A stretch of DNA of 37,578 bases from Planctomycetia bacterium (GTDB lineage: Bacteria > Planctomycetota > UBA1135 > UBA2386). The notes beneath the pieces are model-generated. The model was not told the DNA's origin, searched no databases, and worked only from the letters and a program-made list of their open reading frames with translations. Numbering within the stretch: the stretch's first letter is position 1; the number at the start of each line of letters is the position of its first letter. A program made the position numbers and the translations under genes. The DNA is taken from the NCBI GenBank assembly GCA_005776475.1, contig SXPB01000166.1, forward strand, positions 1-37,578. The letters are read 5' to 3'. This document shows positions 8,648-19,300 of the stretch, one piece after another.

Positions 8648-9658
8648 ATGGTGTTCCACGACGCGCCCGATCCAAGTGAACGCGAGTTCGACCGCAGCCT
8701 GCGGCCAGGCACGTTCACCGAGTTCGTCGGCCAGGACCAGATCCGCGACAACCTGAGGATCGCGATCGCCGCCGCCCGCGAGCGCGACGAGCCGCTCGAC
8801 CACGTGCTGCTGTGCGGCCCGCCCGGTCTCGGCAAGACGACACTCGCCTACCTGATCGCGCAGGGCATGGGCGCCGACATCGTGCTCACTTCGGGCCCCG
8901 CCCTCGGCGCCCCGAAGGACCTCGCCGGCACCTTGACGCGCCTGCAGCGCAACCAGGTGTTGTTCATCGACGAGATCCACCGGCTGCCGAAGACGCTGGA
9001 GGAGTACCTCTACTCGGCGATGGAAGACCACGCGATCGACGTCGTGCTCGATCCGGGGCCGAGCGGGCGCAGCGTGCGGCTCGGCGTGCAACCGTTCACG
9101 TTGGTCGGCGCCACCACGCGCGAGGGCCTGCTGTCGGCGGCGTTCCGCTCGCGCTTCGGCATCGTCGAACGGCTGGAACCGTACCCGCACAAGGACCTCG
9201 AACAGATCCTGCTGCGCGCCGCCGACCGGCTGCACGTGAAGCTCGATGCCGACGCCGCCGCCCTGTGCGCCGAACGCAGCCGCGGCACGCCCCGCATGAG
9301 CCTGCGCATCCTGCGCCGCGTGCGCGACCTCGCCCAGGTGCAGCAGAAGCCGAGCATCGATGCCGCCACCGCGACGGAAGGCCTGCAGCGCCTGCGCATC
9401 GACCACCTCGGCCTCGAAGAAGTGGACCGCAAGCTGCTGCGCGCCCTCGTGCAACGCGGCGACGCCATCGGCTTGAAGACGCTCGCCGCGATGATCGACG
9501 AAGCCGAGGACACGCTCGAAGAAGTGCTCGAGCCGCACCTGATCCGCTGTGGCCTGCTGGCGCGCACGCCGCGTGGTCGCGTCCCCACCGCCCGCACGTT
9601 CGAGCATCTCGGGCTCGACCATCCCAAGTCCCGCCCCGGCGAGTTGCCGTTCGCGTGA
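8648..9658 (+). CDS. ruvB: Holliday junction branch-migration ATPase RuvB
   Basis: The 336-residue protein has the standard length of the RuvB helicase motor, which with RuvA drives branch migration of Holliday junctions. Clear marks are the FVGQDQIRDNL start of the AAA+ domain (26-36), Walker A GPPGLGKT (57-64), Walker B LFIDEIHR (105-112), the sensor/beta-hairpin region around GATTREGLLS, the arginine finger in FRSRFG, and the C-terminal winged helix with RTPRGR. The ATG at 8648 was chosen because it places the usual short leader before the first AAA+ motif; earlier in-frame starts run through the globin gene on the other strand. It heads an apparent operon with tgt (12 bp downstream) and a secreted nuclease-fold gene. 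No ruvA or ruvC is seen nearby. Confidence 0.97.
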   Translation: MVFHDAPDPSEREFDRSLRPGTFTEFVGQDQIRDNLRIAIAAARERDEPLDHVLLCGPPGLGKTTLAYLIAQGMGADIVLTSGPALGAPKDLAGTLTRLQRNQVLFIDEIHRLPKTLEEYLYSAMEDHAIDVVLDPGPSGRSVRLGVQPFTLVGATTREGLLSAAFRSRFGIVERLEPYPHKDLEQILLRAADRLHVKLDADAAALCAERSRGTPRMSLRILRRVRDLAQVQQKPSIDAATATEGLQRLRIDHLGLEEVDRKLLRALVQRGDAIGLKTLAAMIDEAEDTLEEVLEPHLIRCGLLARTPRGRVPTARTFEHLGLDHPKSRPGELPFA

Positions 9659-9670
9659 ACGAGTGAATCC

Positions 9671-10749
<1,079 letters not shown>

Positions 10750-10753
<4 letters not shown>

Positions 10754-11928
10754 ATCTGCGTTCGTTGCCATTCTGGTTCGCGTCGTTGTTGGCGCCGTGC
10801 CTGTCGGCGCAGACCGTCGAGATCGCGTTCAAGGTCGGCACGTGGAACCTCGAGTTCCTCGGCGCGGAAGGCAACTTCCGCAACAACCTGCCGCCGCGGG
10901 TCGACACCGACTTCGCCGCCATCGGCAGGAAGGTGGCGGAACTCGGCGTCTGCGTGCTCGCGGTGCAGGAGATCTGTGGAGAAGCCCCGCTGCAGAAGGT
11001 CGCCAAGGGCGCTGGCCCGAGCTGGCAGGTGCTGCTGGGCACCACCGGCGGCTGGGACGACGGCAAGACCGCGCAGAACATCGGCTTCCTCTACGACCGC
11101 AACACGGTCGAACTGCTGCACGCGGAGGAGTTGCTCGAGCTGCCGCGCGAACATGAAGGCCAACCGATCTTCCATCGCGTGCCGGTGACCGCGTGCTTCC
11201 GGCACCAGCCGAGCGGTTGCGACTTCCGTCTCGTCACCGTGCACCTGAAGGCCGGCCAGAAGGCGCAGGATGAACTGAAGCGGCGCGGCGAAGCGACGGC
11301 GTTGGCGGCGTGGCTCGACGGCCTGAACAAGGGCAGCGAAGACGCTGACGTCGTGCTGCTCGGCGACTTCAACAGCACCTATGGCAAGGACCCGGAGACG
11401 TTGTTCGAGCAGAGCAAGCAACGCCGCTACCTCGACCACAAGACGCCGGTGCCGACGATCATGCACTTCCCGGAGCCGATCGATCACGTCGTCGCTGGCA
11501 CCGGCTTCCGCGAACTGCGCGCCGACTCGCTCGCGGTCGATGGCGACTTCGATGGCATGGAACGCGACGCGTGGCGCCGCATCTACAGCGACCACTTCCC
11601 GGTGACGGCGACGATCGTGGCGCACAGTGACGACGACCCGCAGGCGACCTTCCGGCGTGGCCCGAACACGAACCACCTGCCGCGACCGCGCGACGGCGAA
11701 GTGCGGATTCCGGTGCCAGGAACCACCAAGCCTCCCGTGGTCGTGGGCGGCGAGCCCTGGCCGCCGAAGGTCGGCAGCAAGCTGCGCGTGCTGACCCAGG
11801 ATGGCCCCCGCGAAGGCACGCTCGCCTTCCCGATGCCGGAAGGCAACACCGGTTGGCTCGTGCTGCAGACGGATCAGGGCGTCGTTGGCATTGCCGTGCC
11901 CAGGGTCTGGACGATCTACGTGCTCTGA
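10750..11928 (+). CDS. Secreted endonuclease/exonuclease/phosphatase-fold protein
   Basis: This 392-residue protein has a signal peptide ending L-S-A-Q near residue 21. The EEP fold follows at about 25-290 with all main catalytic motifs: GTWNLEF (Asn33), AVQEI (metal-binding Glu74), VTVHLKAG, LGDFNST (Asp206, Asn208) and SDHFP (Asp281, His282). Family members are metal-dependent nucleases or phosphodiesterases; the substrate cannot be told. A proline-rich linker (about 305-330) leads to a small beta-rich C-terminal domain (about 335-392). The ATG at 10750 overlaps the tgt stop by 4 bp. Export is odd for a partner of ruvB and tgt, so I read the operon as positional, not functional; extracellular DNA or phosphate scavenging is a plausible role. 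Confidence 0.88.
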
Positions 11929-11956
11929 CCCGGATCGGGATCGCCGGGAGCGCCAT

Positions 11957-11972
11957 GGCAACGTGCGTTGCC
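11957..11972 (+). terminator. Hairpin downstream of the secreted nuclease gene
   Basis: The hairpin is GGCAAC-GTGC-GTTGCC, a perfect 6-bp stem with a 4-nt loop, 28 bp after the stop at 11928. No T-tract follows. It is a plausible end of the ruvB-tgt-nuclease transcript. Confidence 0.4.
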
Positions 11973-12093
11973 GCTGGCACCCAGTGAATCGATGGTCCGC
12001 ATCAGCGAGCTTGGCGTCCGTGCAGTACTCTTCAGCACCGCCGACCACGCCTCCCGGGAAGAGAGGGAGAATCACCGCAACGAACGCGGGGCG

Positions 12094-13947
12094 ATGCCGT
12101 TGTCGAGCGCGCCTGCCAGCGCCCCCATGCTCGCCCAAGCCCGCTCCATCGTCGTCTCCCTGCTGCTCACGGCTGCCGTCTCGGCCCAGACCAGTTGGCG
12201 CCCGGTGCGCCAGGCCCAAGGTGACCCCGCGGTCGCCACGCTCGCCGGCGGCACGATGCTGTCGGTGCCGGGCGTGTTCACCGACTTCGTGATCGCCGGC
12301 GGCGGCCAGTTCGTGCAGTTGCCGAACGGCACCGCGCGCCTCACCGGCCGCGTCTTCAGCGACAGCAGCATCTACTCGGCGTTCCTGGTCGACATCACGT
12401 TTGCCGGTCGTCTCGTCAACGGCTACGCCGGCTTTCCGCCAGCCGGCGCGCCCGACCAACAGCTGCTGACAAGTGCGTACGCGCCGGTCGGCACCGTCGA
12501 CACGAATGCGTTCACCTACTACACCTCGGCCACCGGCACGCTGACCGGCGTGCGCAACCTCGACGGCGCCATCCTGTCGTTGACCGCGGCGTCGTTCACG
12601 CAGGTCGGCGTTGGCGCCAACAACCGCAATGCGAACGATGGCCTGCTGGCGCACTTCACGGTGGGCGTCGTGCAGCAACCGTTGTTCGGCACGATCACGC
12701 CGGCCGGCACCGCGGACCTCACCTTCGACTTCCGCGCGCCGTGGCTCGAAGACACCACCCACCCGCAACCCGATGCGCTGCGCACGACGCTGGTGACCGG
12801 CCGCGCCATGGTGCTGCCGGGCGTCGCCGACGACTACGTGTTCGTGCCGGCCGCGGACTGGCAGGAGTTCGGCGACGGCCATGCCGAGCTGACCGGCACG
12901 TTGGCGCGCCTCGCCCAACTCGACGACCGCTGGGACGTGAGCCTCGTGCTGCAGAACCGCATCACGCCAGGGGAAGCCAACCACCCGCCCGCTGGCAGCC
13001 CCGTGCTGCAGATGCTGCCGACTGCCTACACGGCGAACGGCGGCACGCTCGATCCGGGCCACTGGCACTACTACGCGTCGGTCACCGGCACGCTGACCGG
13101 CAGCGGCATCAACGCCGGCGGTTCGATCACCCTGGTGCAGAATGCGGCGACGCAGGTCGGCGGCGGCGCCAACCAGACCAACACCTACTTCGGCTTCTAC
13201 GGCGCAATGGTGCCGACGCTGGTCGCGCAACCGACCGGCCGCACGCTCGCCCTCACCGGCAACGTCGAGCTGTTCGGGCTCACCGCGGTGTTTCCGGTGC
13301 TGCCGTTCCCGTCGCTCGTGGTGCCGCCGTCGACACCGACACTGCCGACGCTGACCGACCAGGGCCTCCTGCTGCAAGGCGACAATCTCGCGTGGATCGA
13401 GCTGATGGCGTGCAACTGGGACCTCGCCGGTGCGGGCACGGCGACGCGGTGGCACTCGGGCTACTTCAAGGTGATCGACAACCAGCACGTCGAGTTCCAC
13501 CCGCGTCCGGGGCAGGCGCCCGGCGTCTACAACGTGTTCGGCTACAACCCCGCGATCCCGACCAACACCATCCAGGTGCAGTTGGTGGCGCCGACCTCGC
13601 CGCAGTTCTTCGCCGAGCCCACCGTCGCGAGCTTCTCGACGATGCACGGCATGCTGCACTCGGGCACCAGCAACCCCGCGGTGTCGCTGGTGGCGCTGAG
13701 TTCGACCCTGGCGCCGAGTGTGGCACCCGGCATCGCCAGCCTCGCGATCGGCGCCGGCTTCACCGACCTCGTCATCGACCCGAGCGTCTATGCGCACGAT
13801 CCGGTCACCGGCATCGCGAACGCGTTCTATGGCCCGATCGATCCTGCACTCGCGGGCCTGCACTTCTGGTTCCAGGGCGTGACTATCGACCTCGTCGCGG
13901 GCGCGTTCCCGCTGCCGGCGACCAACGCCTGGCGCGTCGACTTCTGA
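12094..13947 (+). CDS. Large secreted protein of unknown function with an internal domain duplication
   Basis: The 617-residue protein has a signal peptide ending V-S-A-Q at residue 32. Residues ~52-200 and ~235-385 are two divergent copies of one beta-rich domain: both run through M-L-S/V-x-P-G-V, then A-x-L-T-G, then YY-x-S-x-T-G-T-L-T-G, then A-x-x-T-Q-V-G-x-G-A-N. The remaining ~230 residues are another beta-sandwich-like part ending in LVAGAFPLPATNAWRVDF, a style of C-terminus I associate with secreted planctomycete proteins, possibly for surface attachment. I do not recognise a family. The start is uncertain: ATG at 12094 or 12127 both leave a good signal peptide, while an earlier ATG at 11968 would not. 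The next gene encodes another large exported protein, but the two are separated by structured DNA. Confidence 0.82.
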   Translation: MPLSSAPASAPMLAQARSIVVSLLLTAAVSAQTSWRPVRQAQGDPAVATLAGGTMLSVPGVFTDFVIAGGGQFVQLPNGTARLTGRVFSDSSIYSAFLVDITFAGRLVNGYAGFPPAGAPDQQLLTSAYAPVGTVDTNAFTYYTSATGTLTGVRNLDGAILSLTAASFTQVGVGANNRNANDGLLAHFTVGVVQQPLFGTITPAGTADLTFDFRAPWLEDTTHPQPDALRTTLVTGRAMVLPGVADDYVFVPAADWQEFGDGHAELTGTLARLAQLDDRWDVSLVLQNRITPGEANHPPAGSPVLQMLPTAYTANGGTLDPGHWHYYASVTGTLTGSGINAGGSITLVQNAATQVGGGANQTNTYFGFYGAMVPTLVAQPTGRTLALTGNVELFGLTAVFPVLPFPSLVVPPSTPTLPTLTDQGLLLQGDNLAWIELMACNWDLAGAGTATRWHSGYFKVIDNQHVEFHPRPGQAPGVYNVFGYNPAIPTNTIQVQLVAPTSPQFFAEPTVASFSTMHGMLHSGTSNPAVSLVALSSTLAPSVAPGIASLAIGAGFTDLVIDPSVYAHDPVTGIANAFYGPIDPALAGLHFWFQGVTIDLVAGAFPLPATNAWRVDF

Positions 13948-14008
13948 ACCTGTTCGCCTAGTTCGAGCAGCCTGCGAAGTCACCGTCGCCGCGGTGTTTT
14001 GCAGATCT

Positions 14009-14056
14009 TCGTGCACAACGGAACTCGCGTCGCACTTCGGTGCGTCTTGTGCACGA
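14009..14056. promoter_or_regulatory. Nested inverted repeat with an inner UUCG hairpin
   Basis: The outer arms TCGTGCACAA (14009-14018) and TTGTGCACGA (14047-14056) are perfect 10-bp complements. Between them lies a second hairpin, CGCAC-TTCG-GTGCG (14031-14044), with a UUCG tetraloop, the most stable kind. Together they would fold into a long stem with a side structure, as RNA or as a DNA cruciform. The element sits between the stops and starts of two secreted-protein genes. It may be the terminator of the first, a leader of the second, or a protein-binding palindrome; no T-tract is present. Confidence 0.6.
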
Positions 14057-14091
14057 GTGCCCAGCCCCCGGGACGGCTCCACACCACCTAC

Positions 14092-14106
14092 GGGACTCAC
14101 GGTCCC
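14092..14106 (+). promoter_or_regulatory. Small hairpin just upstream of the 14116 start codon
   Basis: GGGAC-TCACG-GTCCC is a 5-bp stem with a 5-nt loop that ends 9 bp before the ATG at 14116. At this position it would lie in the ribosome footprint of the mRNA and could hold back translation initiation. The effect is inferred from position only. Confidence 0.35.
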
Positions 14107-14115
14107 TAGAGAGCC

Positions 14116-16119
14116 ATGAACGGAACGACTCTGTCAGTGCTCGCGAGCGCCGTGCTCACGAGCGTTCTCTCTGCTCAACAACTCGTCCAGCTGCCTGACA
14201 ACCACCATCTCGGTGAGTCGGCAACGCAAGCGCACGCAAGTGGCAGCGCCAACTGGTTTGGCGGTGCCACCGCCCTCGGTCGCCGCTTCCAGGTCCTCTA
14301 CGACGCCAGCCACTTCACCGGCATCGGCGGTGTCAACAGCGCGATCCTGCTGCAGCATCTGCGGCTGCGCGGCGAAGACACCGAACACAACGCCGGTGGC
14401 CAGACGTATTCGAACGTCGAAGTCCACGTCTACTCGACGACGCTGAGCTCGGCGCTCGCGTTGAACGGCACGTTCGCGAACAACCTGCCACCGATCGTGG
14501 CATCGTCGACGGAACTGACGCCGGCCGGCGGCGTGCTGATTCCGCTGCTCGTCGTCGCCCCGTCGATCGGTCGGGCGCCCAACAACGACATCATCGACAT
14601 CGACCTCTCGACGTCGCCGATGCTGCCGTACGACCCGACCGGCCTGCAGCCGAACCTGCTGATCGACATCCGGTACGCGTCGGCAACGGTGGCGACCGAC
14701 CCGCAGGGCTCGGTCATGGTCGCGTTGCAGGACACCACGGGCGTCATTGCCCATGTGCGCGGCCGCGGCCTCTACGCCGCCAGTGCCATTGCCGCCAACG
14801 GCACGGCGTCGAGTCTGCCACCCACCATTCGCGTGGAGTACATCGGTTCGGGTGGCTTCCCGGCGCTCGTGCCCGCCCGCAACGAACGCTTCGGTGCGGC
14901 CTGTGGCGGCGCGCCGTCGTCGTTCTACCAACTGTTTGCGCACGACACCTACTTCGACCTGAAAGACCTCGGCCAGATGGACGGACTCGCCGGGCTGCGA
15001 CTGATCCCCGACCAGTACCCCGACCCGAACACCTACCTGGTCGTCGGTGGTGCAGGTCCGGTCAATCTGCTCGACGGCTTGCTGGCCGTGCCGACCACGA
15101 CCGGTGACGACGACACGATGGTGCACGCGCTGCCCGCGGCCACCAACTTCGACTTCGTCGGGTCACTGCCCGGCGGCACCAATGTCATCCGCGCCGCCAC
15201 CAACGGCTACGTGATCGTCGATCCGGCTTCGGCCGAAGGCACTGCAGTGCCCGGCAACTTCGCGGCCGACTATGCGCCCACGGTCGCCAAGCTGCTCGGC
15301 TCCGGCGCGACGCACCTGGCCCGCTTCGCCCCGTTCTGGCACGACTTCAGCCCGAACAAGAATGCAACGCCGCTGCTATTCAGTGATCCGCTGGCGGGCC
15401 TGCACGTCGTCAACAACGTGCTCGGCAGTGAAGTGCTGATCACGTGGTACCGCGTCGGTCGCTACAACTCGGTCGGGCAGGTGTTCCAGGAAGAGCACAC
15501 GATGCAGTGCTCGCTCAACTGGGCGACCGGCATCGTCGAGTTCCGCTACGGCCCGATGGACGAGATCTGGGGCGACACGTTCAGCGGTGCAGTATCGGGC
15601 GTCACCGGCTTCTCGCCGGGTCGCACTCCCGCCGGCGTGCCGATGGTCGATCCGCAGTCGCGCGATCTGTCGATCGAGCGGCCGTTCGTGACGCTGGTCG
15701 AGGGCGCCACCGGCAACGTCGGGCTGGTCTCGCGCACGACCACGGTCGCCGGTGGTCCGACCTACATGGGGCGCGGCTTCGTTGGCCAGACCATGTGGTG
15801 GGATGTCAGCAACGTGCCGCCGACGACCTTGATCGGCGTGACGCTGCTCGATTGGGCGTCGACCCGTCCCGGCTACCAGGGCCTGCCGATCTTCCCGTTG
15901 CCTGGTTGCCTGTTCAGCCTCACCGGCGGCTTCTGGATCCACGACCTCCACTTCCCGGTCGCGGCGAGCATGCCGGGCATCAACCCGTTCCCCATCCCCG
16001 CGGGCTACCAGCCCCTCTTGATGGGTGTGGAGCTCAACGCGCAGTTCGTCGGCCTCGACTTCCTGCCGCTGGCGAACGTGTCCAGCAACGCGATCAAGCA
16101 CACGATCGGCAACAACTGA
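14116..16119 (+). CDS. Large secreted protein of unknown function (667 aa)
   Basis: The protein starts MNGTTLSVLASAVLTSVLSAQ, a clear signal peptide cut after L-S-A-Q. The mature part is rich in Gly, Ala, Pro and Thr and in beta-strand patterns, with no transmembrane helix. About residues 22-250 look like one beta domain (with ALGRRFQVLYDASHF). About 250-480 form a second that resembles planctomycete domains built around a central F-x-F-V-G-S-L-P-G-G block and APFWHDFSPNK. The C-terminal ~150 residues contain WWDVSNVPP and PLPGCLFSLTG and may be a third domain. I recognise no enzyme motif. A structural or surface role is possible. The stop codon at 16117-16119 is the entry point of a duplicated hairpin unit. 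Confidence 0.83.
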   Translation: MNGTTLSVLASAVLTSVLSAQQLVQLPDNHHLGESATQAHASGSANWFGGATALGRRFQVLYDASHFTGIGGVNSAILLQHLRLRGEDTEHNAGGQTYSNVEVHVYSTTLSSALALNGTFANNLPPIVASSTELTPAGGVLIPLLVVAPSIGRAPNNDIIDIDLSTSPMLPYDPTGLQPNLLIDIRYASATVATDPQGSVMVALQDTTGVIAHVRGRGLYAASAIAANGTASSLPPTIRVEYIGSGGFPALVPARNERFGAACGGAPSSFYQLFAHDTYFDLKDLGQMDGLAGLRLIPDQYPDPNTYLVVGGAGPVNLLDGLLAVPTTTGDDDTMVHALPAATNFDFVGSLPGGTNVIRAATNGYVIVDPASAEGTAVPGNFAADYAPTVAKLLGSGATHLARFAPFWHDFSPNKNATPLLFSDPLAGLHVVNNVLGSEVLITWYRVGRYNSVGQVFQEEHTMQCSLNWATGIVEFRYGPMDEIWGDTFSGAVSGVTGFSPGRTPAGVPMVDPQSRDLSIERPFVTLVEGATGNVGLVSRTTTVAGGPTYMGRGFVGQTMWWDVSNVPPTTLIGVTLLDWASTRPGYQGLPIFPLPGCLFSLTGGFWIHDLHFPVAASMPGINPFPIPAGYQPLLMGVELNAQFVGLDFLPLANVSSNAIKHTIGNN

Positions 16120-16125
16120 GCTGAA

Positions 16126-16162
16126 CCTGCCAAGCCCGAAGCTCGGCTTCGGGCGCGGCAGG
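16126..16162 (+). terminator. Interrupted hairpin, copy 1
   Basis: The outer stem is CCTGCC/GGCAGG (16126-16131 with 16157-16162) and the inner stem GCCCGAAGC/GCTTCGGGC (16134-16142 with 16146-16154). A 2x2 internal loop (AA against GC) separates them and the tip loop is TCG. With 15 base pairs, it begins 7 bp after the stop codon. No T-tract follows. Confidence 0.6.
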
Positions 16163-16235
16163 TGCACGAAGTCGCTTTGCGGGTCGACGCGAGCGCTCGG
16201 CGCGAGCGGCGAGCCGTCGAAGCAACTGAGCTGAA

Positions 16236-16272
16236 CCTGCCAAGCCCGAAGCTCGGCTTCGGGCGCGGCAGG
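16236..16272 (+). terminator. Interrupted hairpin, copy 2
   Basis: This is an exact copy of the hairpin at 16126-16162, shifted by 110 bp. Two such stems in series would give a double terminator or a strong block to 3' exonucleases. Confidence 0.6.
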
Positions 16273-16368
16273 TGCACGAAGTCGCTTTGCGGGTCGACGC
16301 GAGCGGCGAGCCGACGAACCACGTCAGTTGCAGTCGGCGGGGTTTCGCAGGAGCATCCGCGCCAATCC

Positions 16369-19300
16369 ATGGCCGGCGTTCCCACCTACAGTCTCGCCGA
16401 CGCGGAGGCGCTGGCCCTGCGAGTCTTTGGCCTGCGCGCGACAGCAGCGGTGTTGCCCAGCGACCGGGACCAGAACTTCCTGCTGCGCGAAGTGGATGGC
16501 GCTCGCTCCGTCCTGAAGATCGCGAACCGGAACGAGTCGCGACAGCTGCTCGAGGCCGAAACCGCCGCGATGCTGCGCCTGGCCCCCACCCACCTCGTGC
16601 CGGTGCCGATGGCAGCGCTGGACGGATCGCACATCGCCACCGACCGCGGCCACTTCGTGCGACGGATCGCCGTGGTGCCCGGGCAGCCGTTCGGAGGCAC
16701 TCGCCTGCAGACTCGCGACCTGCGCCACAGCGTCGGCCACGCACTGGGCACGCTCACCCAGGCATTGGCCGGCTTCGACCATCCGGCCTGCCATCGCGAC
16801 TTCGACTGGGACCTCACCCACGCGAGCCGCGTCGTGCGGGAACGAGCCGGATTGGTCAAGGATCCGGGCCTGCACGGCATCCTGCGCCGTTGCCTCGCCG
16901 AGTACGAACGAACCGTGGCGCCGGTGCTGTCCACGTTCCGCCGCAGTGTGATCCACGGCGACGCGAACGACTACAACGTGCTCGTCGATGCGCGCGAGCA
17001 GCGGGTCACGGGCATCGTCGACTTCGGCGACATGGTGTGGTCGCCGACCGTGCACGACGTCGCCATCGCGATGTCGTACGCGACGCTCGACACCGAGGAT
17101 CCACTGGCCGCCGCCGCCGACGTCGTGGCCGGCTTCCACGCCCGGTTCGCGCTCACCGAGCCGGAGATCGCGACGCTGTTTCCGTTGCTGTGCATGCGGC
17201 TGTGCGTCAGCGTGTGCATGGCGGCGGCGCAGCAGGCACAGCGCCCCGACAACGCCTACCTGGGCATCAGCCAGGGCCCGATCGCGCACACGCTGCCGGC
17301 GTTGGCGCGCGTGCACCCGCGGCTCGCTCACTACACGTTCCGGCAGGCCTGCGGCCTGATGCCGGTGCCGCACGCGCCGGCGGTGACTGCGTACCTCGCC
17401 CGCGCGGCGAAGCACGCGGCGCCGCTGCTCGGCATCGACCTGCGCACGGTCCCGGTGGCACCGATCGACATGAGTGCCGGCAGCGCGTTGCTCGCCAGCG
17501 ACCCGCGCGAGAACGTGCCCGCGCGGCTCGACGCGCGCATCCGGGACGTTCTGGCGGCGCACGATGCTTCCGTCGGTGCCGGCGGCTACGACGAAGCCCG
17601 GTTGATCTACGACTGGCCGAGCCAGGCGAACGCCAGCGAACCGCGCACGATCCACCTGGGCCTGGACCTGTCGTTGGCGGCGGGTTCCCCACTCCATGCG
17701 CCGCTGGACGGCGTCGTGCATGGCTTCGAAGACGCAGTTGCGGAACACGACTACGGGCCCCTGGTCGTGCTGCGCCACCACACCGACGATCCGACGCCGG
17801 TGGCGTTCTACGTGCTCTATGGCCACCTCGCGCCGGAATCGCTGCGTGGGCTCGCCGTCGGCCAGGCCATCGCGCGCGGGACGGTGTTCGCCCGCGTCGG
17901 CAGCGCCCCGACCAACGGCAACTGGTGGTCGCACGTGCACGTGCAGATCGCCACCGACATGCTCGATGTGCCGTGCAATCTCGACGGCGCCGTGCGCGCG
18001 AGCATGCGCGAGGTGTGGAAGAGCGTGTTCGTCGACCCGAACCTGTTGCTCGGCATTCCGTCGAAGATGCTGCCGCAGCACGAACCAGCCAGAGCCATCG
18101 AGGCGTTGCGTTCGGCCCACATCGGCAAGAACCTGAGCATTTCGTACGGGAAGGCCCCGCTCCACATCGTTCGCGGCGCGGGGCAGTACCTCTACGACGA
18201 GAACGCGCACCGGTACATCGACGCCTACAACAACGTCGCCCACGTCGGGCACTGCCACCCCCGCGTGGTGCGGGCGGTCACCGAGCAACTGGCATTGCTG
18301 AACACCAACACGCGCTACCTGCAGTCACAGCTGACGCGGTACGCCAGCGCCCTGACGGCGGTGTTGCCGCCCCCGCTGACGGTGTGCTTCTTCACCGCCT
18401 CGGGCAGTGAAGCCAACGAGCTGGCGCTGCGCCTCGCGCGCGCGCACACGGGCCAACGCGACCTGATCGTGATGGACGCCGCCTACCACGGCCACACGAC
18501 GACCCTGATCGACATCAGTCCATACAAGCACGCGGGCCCCGGTGGTCGCGGCGCCCCCGATTGGGTCCACACTTCCCCGATTCCGGATGGCTTCCGCACC
18601 CGCGGGATCACCGGCGCCGCAGGCCCCTGGTTCGCCGAACAGGTTGGCAGGGTCATCCACCGCATCCAGAAAGCCGGGCGCGGACTGTGCGGCTACATCG
18701 CCGAGACCTGCCCGAGTGTGGGCGGCCAGATCCTGATGCCCGAGGGTTTCCTCGGCGACGTCTACGCGCGCGTCCGCGCCGCCGGCGGCGTCTGCATCGC
18801 CGACGAGGTGCAGACGGGGTTTGGACGCCTCGGCACGTGCTTCTGGGCGTTCGAAGCGCACGGTGTGGTGCCCGACATCGTGGTGCTCGGCAAGCCGATC
18901 GCCAACGGCTACCCGATGGGTGCCGTGATCACGACGAAGGCGATCGCGGCGAGCTTCGACACCGGCATGGAGTTCTTCAGCACGTTCGGCGGCAGCACCG
19001 CGGCGTGTGCGGCGGCGTTGGCCACCTTGCAGGTGACGCTCGACGAGGGACTGCAGGAGCGCGCCCGGACGACGGGCGAGCACCTGCTGGCGGGCCTGCG
19101 CGAACTCATGGCAAGCCATCCGATCGTCGGCGACGTGCGCGGCTCGGGGTTGTTCCTCGGCGTCGAACTGGTGCGCGACCGCGCCACCCTCGAACCGGCG
19201 GATTGGGAAGCGGCCTTCGTCGTCCAGCGCATGCGGCACCGCGGCGTGCTGGCCGGCACCGACGGGCCGTACCACAACGTCATCAAGCTGCGTGGACCGA

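Larger units (their letters stand above)
16113..16320 (+). repeat. Two tandem ~110-bp units, each with a strong hairpin, starting at a stop codon
   Basis: The sequence from CAACTGAGCTGAACCTGCC at 16113 repeats at 16223, a period of 110 bp. The copies are identical for about 80 bp. Copy 1 then carries 13 extra bases (CGCTCGGCGCGAG) before the shared tail GCGAGCCG. The stop codon of the 667-residue gene is part of copy 1, and the same TGA triplet is repeated in copy 2. The sequence is unrelated to the nrdJ-linked array, yet the arrangement (stop codon, hairpin, tail, all duplicated) is the same. The array fills nearly all of the 249-bp gap before the next gene. Confidence 0.9.
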
